A DNA stretch of 64,000 nucleotides from Cladorrhinum sp. PSN259 (taxonomy: Eukaryota; Ascomycota; Sordariomycetes; Sordariales; Podosporaceae): assembly GCA_033725935.1 (NCBI GenBank), contig MU867064.1:620001-684000 (forward strand), read 5' to 3'. The notes under the pieces were generated by a model. It saw nothing but the letters and a program-made list of their open reading frames with translations. It made no database searches and was not told the DNA's origin. Positions 60,414 through 64,000 of the stretch are shown piece by piece. The first letter of the stretch is position 1, and each line of letters opens with the position of its first letter. A program made the position numbers and the translations under genes.

Positions 60414-61960
60414 AGTGGATTTGGGAGCGCAATACTCGGGGGAGAAGGAAATATATGGGCGGAGAATGAACTCTACTAAGATCGAAGGAAACATTGAGAG
60501 GCAGCATTTGAAGACGAGGGTTGCAGGTTTGACGGTGTGACGAACGAACGGCGCGTTGAGGGGTTATATCGTTTTGATCGGATTGACGCTCTGATGCATG
60601 ATTATGAGGTGCTTTTCTGGTTTCCCTTGCCGGGGGTGTTAGTGATTTGGAGGGGTGCATATTGCAACCTTGATTTACATCATCGCATATTTTGTACATT
60701 TACAGGCACAGATTTGGGCGTTCTGCTTCTGCGAGGTCGGATTGGGAATCGGGTCTATTCAAGGTTTTCTTGGGATTTGGGTTTTGCAAAGATCATCCGA
60801 TGGTTTAAACTAGTCTGTGGGCATGAGTTCTGTAGGCAATGAATTTTATTTGATACCGATCTCACAGTTTGTGAGTTACAAGTGTTTCAGCTAACGTGTA
60901 CGGATATGGCCTTGCATTCTTGCTCGTTGTTTCTGGTAGCTCTGGTTGCAATCTTGTGTCGTCTGGTCTGTTTTTTGAAAAGCGGGAGATGGCCATGTTC
61001 TCTTTGACCTGTCTGGCGGTCTTCGAGGCCGGAGTCGGGTTGCCAGGCTTGGGTATCGGTAGATCCAATACTCGGGGGTGGGGTGATCTCGGCCGGAGAT
61101 GGGTGTCACGTGGATGGCTCCGATCAAGTCTATTCGGTGATTGAGAAGCTGGGTATCTATGCAGGTAAGTATAGGAGATTGCTCGTGGGATACTGATGAT
61201 CTTTTTCAGGTTGGAGATGGAAGATGTGTGGATTTGAGCTCCGTTGTGAACCCTGCAACCTGGAACCCTTGAACACAGTTTCCAAATTTACTAACCATTT
61301 TCTCCTACCGACGGCAGGCATAGGACACTAGCCATGGAGAGGTGCTCCATTGCAATCGAATTTAATACTTTTAAGGCTGTGTCCTGCCCAGGGCAGTCAA
61401 TGACTACCTAGGTACTCAAGAAAATTGGAGGCCAAAGACAACTGACTAAACGAGGTGCCCACCATCATGCTTCTGAATATTCACCCACCCATAGAGTTCA
61501 ACTCGATGGATACTGCCAACATCTTTCTTCCATGACTCTAATTGCTTTGCTCCCTCCTGTAAGCAATTGACAAAGGGTGAGCAAGCAGATGGTCCGGCCA
61601 GGTGTTTTTCTTCTTTCAAGATGCTACCTATGAAACATACATATTTAACCATGAAGTCTTAACCTGCGACTGTCGGGACTCGCTGATGGGAGTGCATGCT
61701 GTTCATCTTCAAGCGAACATGGTGAACGCCCTGAAGTTGAATAGGGGCTGATTTTAGACTAGGGGCATGACCACTAGGAGAGGTACCATTTAGGGATTGA
61801 CGATTGACCAATAATTAGAAAGATTTTGTTGATCCAATTTTTATAATATACTTCGTTCTGAAGAGCTCGTCGACGACCGCATCGTATGCTTGCTTATTCT
61901 CTGATTCCACTATAGTGCGTTTGCGAGCATTGTGCCTTCAACAAATCATGATGGATTTAA
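60414..61960. other. Intergenic, about 1.5 kb
   Basis: 3' flank of the transporter gene and upstream region of the tRNA. One small minus-strand frame (61446-61652) is listed separately. Nothing else is supported. Confidence 0.35.
61446..61652 (-). CDS. Possible small hypothetical ORF or gene remnant
   Basis: 68 codons from ATG to stop, with protein-like composition (SPFVNCLQEGAKQLESWKKD, IHRVELYGWVNIQKHDGG). No family is recognised. No flanking exon with clear splice sites was found. It could be the end of a decayed gene. Confidence 0.25.
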   Translation of the reverse strand: MVKYVCFIGSILKEEKHLAGPSACSPFVNCLQEGAKQLESWKKDVGSIHRVELYGWVNIQKHDGGHLV

Positions 61961-62049
61961 GGGCCGCTGGTCTAGTGGTATGATTCTCGCTTAGGGTACA
62001 CCCTAAACATTCTTGCGAGAGGTCCCGGGTTCAATCCCCGGGTGGCCCC
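61961..62049 (+). tRNA. tRNA-Pro (AGG) with 17-nt intron
   Basis: The cloverleaf folds by eye. The acceptor stem GGGCCGC pairs with GTGGCCC (one G-U pair), with discriminator C. The anticodon stem CTCGC/GCGAG holds loop TTAGGGT with anticodon AGG (61993-61995). The T arm is CCGGG-TTCAATC-CCCGG. A 17-base intron at 61997-62013 sits one base after the anticodon, the canonical position for nuclear tRNA introns. Internal A and B boxes (TGGTCTAGTGG and GGTTCAATCC) are present. Confidence 0.95.
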
Positions 62050-63265
62050 CATCTTTTTGATCATTTTTATTTGATTCTGATGTTTCAAATAACCATCTGA
62101 CTTAACCAATTTTTTGGGGGGGAGGGGAGGAGGGGTTTGGAGTCGCTGCAGCTTCTTAGGGTTATGACTTCACTGAGAGTTAAAAGTAACAATCCTGGTA
62201 TCATGGAATGGACTGATTCATTAAGATCTGATCCGGACTCGCCGAGACCTGAATGGAATAAACGCCGGAACCCACTCTTTTTTGTGTGAATTGGAAAAGT
62301 TCAACCTGTCTGGAAACTGACCAAATTGCTAGGTCCATTCTGTCTGTTCACTAGAACGCTGAACTATCAGCTCGATAGACTTGGAAAATGACATTTCAAG
62401 TCGATGAATGTTAGAAACTGACTTTTTTCAAAACTCTGCTTATGTAAACTCCACTCATGAAGGCAACCCTTGTTTAGGACCATGTCGCGCACGTGCCGCA
62501 GGGTTGTCTTGGCTAGGAAAGGAACATCCACCGCAAACCGCAATCATGTCACCAAGGAACTCCTTGCATCTCTCCCGTAACAAACTTTAGCATTTTCTAT
62601 CGAGAGAGAATCATCAACAAATGAAGTCAGGATGGACCCAAAAGTATATTATATATGCGCCGGAGATAGAGGCCAAGTTTGGGTGATAGACGGTACACTG
62701 CGCATCAACGCGCGATTCTGGTTTCAAGCCTGAAACTCGCAACCGCCCCGCATGCCCGGGTCTTTGTCGCCGAGAAGCCCAGACCCCAAGAAGAGACCAA
62801 GACGATAGGATAGGAGAGAGTTGCATCCAAATGGGTTTCAGGTCACAACGGGACGTTTTGCCGCCAGTCAGTCACTTTCGGCGCTTCTTCCTCTTCTTGT
62901 CTCTCTAGTCGTCGTATCCATTCATGACTCCATTTCCGTAGTGTCTGCTCTCTCTCTTTTCATTTCGTTTTGGTTGTTCTTTTCCGTTCTCTCTCTCCCC
63001 GCTGTGCGGATATAACCTGTTGCCAAATAATTGGGCGATCCGGGCGATCTAGATCATCCTACTTTTATAATTATATTCCACTCGCCCAGCTGGTCTGAAT
63101 ACCTTCACTCACAATATTTCACCCTCACTCCCCGTATTATTTACTGAAAATAACTCGAGTGCTTCCCTGGCGGATCGACAACGAACAACGCCCACTGCTC
63201 TGGAAGCTTTCAAGTCTGAAAACATAACTGAACAAAAAGAGCGAGTCAAGTCACACCAAGTCGAA
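62050..63265. other. Intergenic and leader of the small secreted protein gene
   Basis: A T-rich stretch follows the tRNA (Pol III terminator-like TTTTT at 62053-62057). No gene is seen until a CT-rich leader from about 62880. Confidence 0.4.
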
Positions 63266-63504
63266 ATGAAGTTCTTCACTCTCGCCGCCGCAGCCATGTC
63301 GCTGTGCCTCTCGGTAGTCAACGCTGGTGTCGTCATTATTCCCATCAGGCAGGCCCAGGTCGTGCCCAAAAACTCCGATGATTGCTTCTTTGGCGTAACG
63401 ACACCACAAGGATGCGGGTGAGTTGCTGTTCTCTATCTGTTTTACCTTCACTGGTTGATATACTAACTGTGTCACCCCTTCTCAGACCTCTCCGCAGTTC
63501 TTGA
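63266..63504 (+). CDS. Small secreted protein, about 56 aa
   Basis: Exons 63266-63417 and 63486-63504 are joined by a 68-bp phase-2 intron (donor GTGAGT, branch TACTAAC, acceptor CTCAG). The result is a signal peptide MKFFTLAAAAMSLCLSVVNA, then a short mature peptide with two Cys (DDCFFGVTTPQGCGPLRSS). Without splicing, the frame stops at 63421 (51 aa), but the donor, branch and acceptor are all strong. No family is recognised. Length and signal peptide fit a secreted peptide or effector-like protein; no function can be given. Confidence 0.6.
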
Positions 63505-64000
63505 GCCCAATCACTTGATGATCAATCATGCCTCACGCTTGTCAACCACAATCACCGCCGCTGTCAAGATGTACGATGACCGCTCCCTCTCCTCCCAGCA
63601 CATCAGTCCAACCAACGGAGTGATGGGACTTGGAAGGGTCACCGTTGAAGGCAGGACTGTGTGAAGTACGGACATACTGCTGCAAGGGAAGGCCAATTTG
63701 TTACCGAGATGCCAACTATGTTGTTTTTCTGTTTGGGCTGTTGGTTTTTTTTTTTCGAGGGTCAGAACACGATCACTCCTACGAGCTTGGTTTCAACTAT
63801 CGTTTGATCAACCACGAGCAGCAGATATACCCGGAGTATTTTTTGTAAATAGTAATGGGGGTTTGGCGAAACATTATGCATTGTACTTTCTTATTCAACT
63901 GTACATCGATTCACTAAATGGTATATAAAGTGCCCTTTTGGTAAATACTGTCTGTACCGCCAATCCATGGAACTCGACTTGCTATATTCAATGTACAAGA
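63505..64000. other. 3' flank of the small secreted protein gene
   Basis: AT-rich, with T runs and TATATAAAG near 63922. No supported coding region. Confidence 0.4.

Overview
The window is nuclear DNA of a filamentous ascomycete (Pezizomycotina, most likely a Sordariomycete). Three things point there. A complete Woronin-body gene (hex-1) is present, which only Pezizomycotina have. The introns are short (59-162 bp, two longer), with GT..AG ends and CTGAC/CTAAC branch points. A MedA-type conidiation regulator, a WSC mucin and a broken HET-domain gene are also present. The species cannot be fixed from the sequence.

Layout. 1-619 (-): N-terminal part of a PKA-type AGC kinase, cut by the window edge. 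2215-5719 (+): GRAM/TBC/EF-hand Rab GAP, divergent from the kinase. 6574-13552 (+): giant secreted WSC-domain protein with Thr/Ser repeat arrays, about 2258 aa. 13938-15810 (-): decayed HET-domain (allorecognition) gene. 18281-20224 (+): hex-1 with an upstream His-rich extension. 21016-22715 (+): bleomycin hydrolase. 26852-29561 (+): Arg/Asp-rich DUF8035-like protein. 30464-31276 (+): unrecognised protein. 31.3-46.2 kb: gene-poor DNA with no supported coding region. 46248-49262 (+): MedA/Acr1/Ren1-like developmental regulator. 50307-50921 (+): NTF2/SnoaL-like small protein. 52372-53892 (-): secreted Asn/Gly-rich protein. 57107-58150 (-): secreted S1/P1 nuclease. 59176-60413 (+): PQ-loop vacuolar amino-acid transporter. 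61961-62049 (+): intron-bearing tRNA-Pro(AGG). 63266-63504 (+): small secreted protein.

The genes do not form an obvious biosynthetic or defence cluster. It is an ordinary fungal chromosomal segment whose themes are hyphal biology (septal plugging, wall/mucin proteins, cAMP signalling, conidiation control) and secretion. The most unusual points are: the hex-1 reading frame that runs through two upstream exons without an AUG; the Trp-rich island inside the WSC mucin; the HET pseudogene that has lost its catalytic-like core; a 26-bp perfect palindrome; and the 15-kb gene-poor stretch before the medA-like gene. All exon joins were made by reading splice sites and phases by eye; no search or alignment was run.
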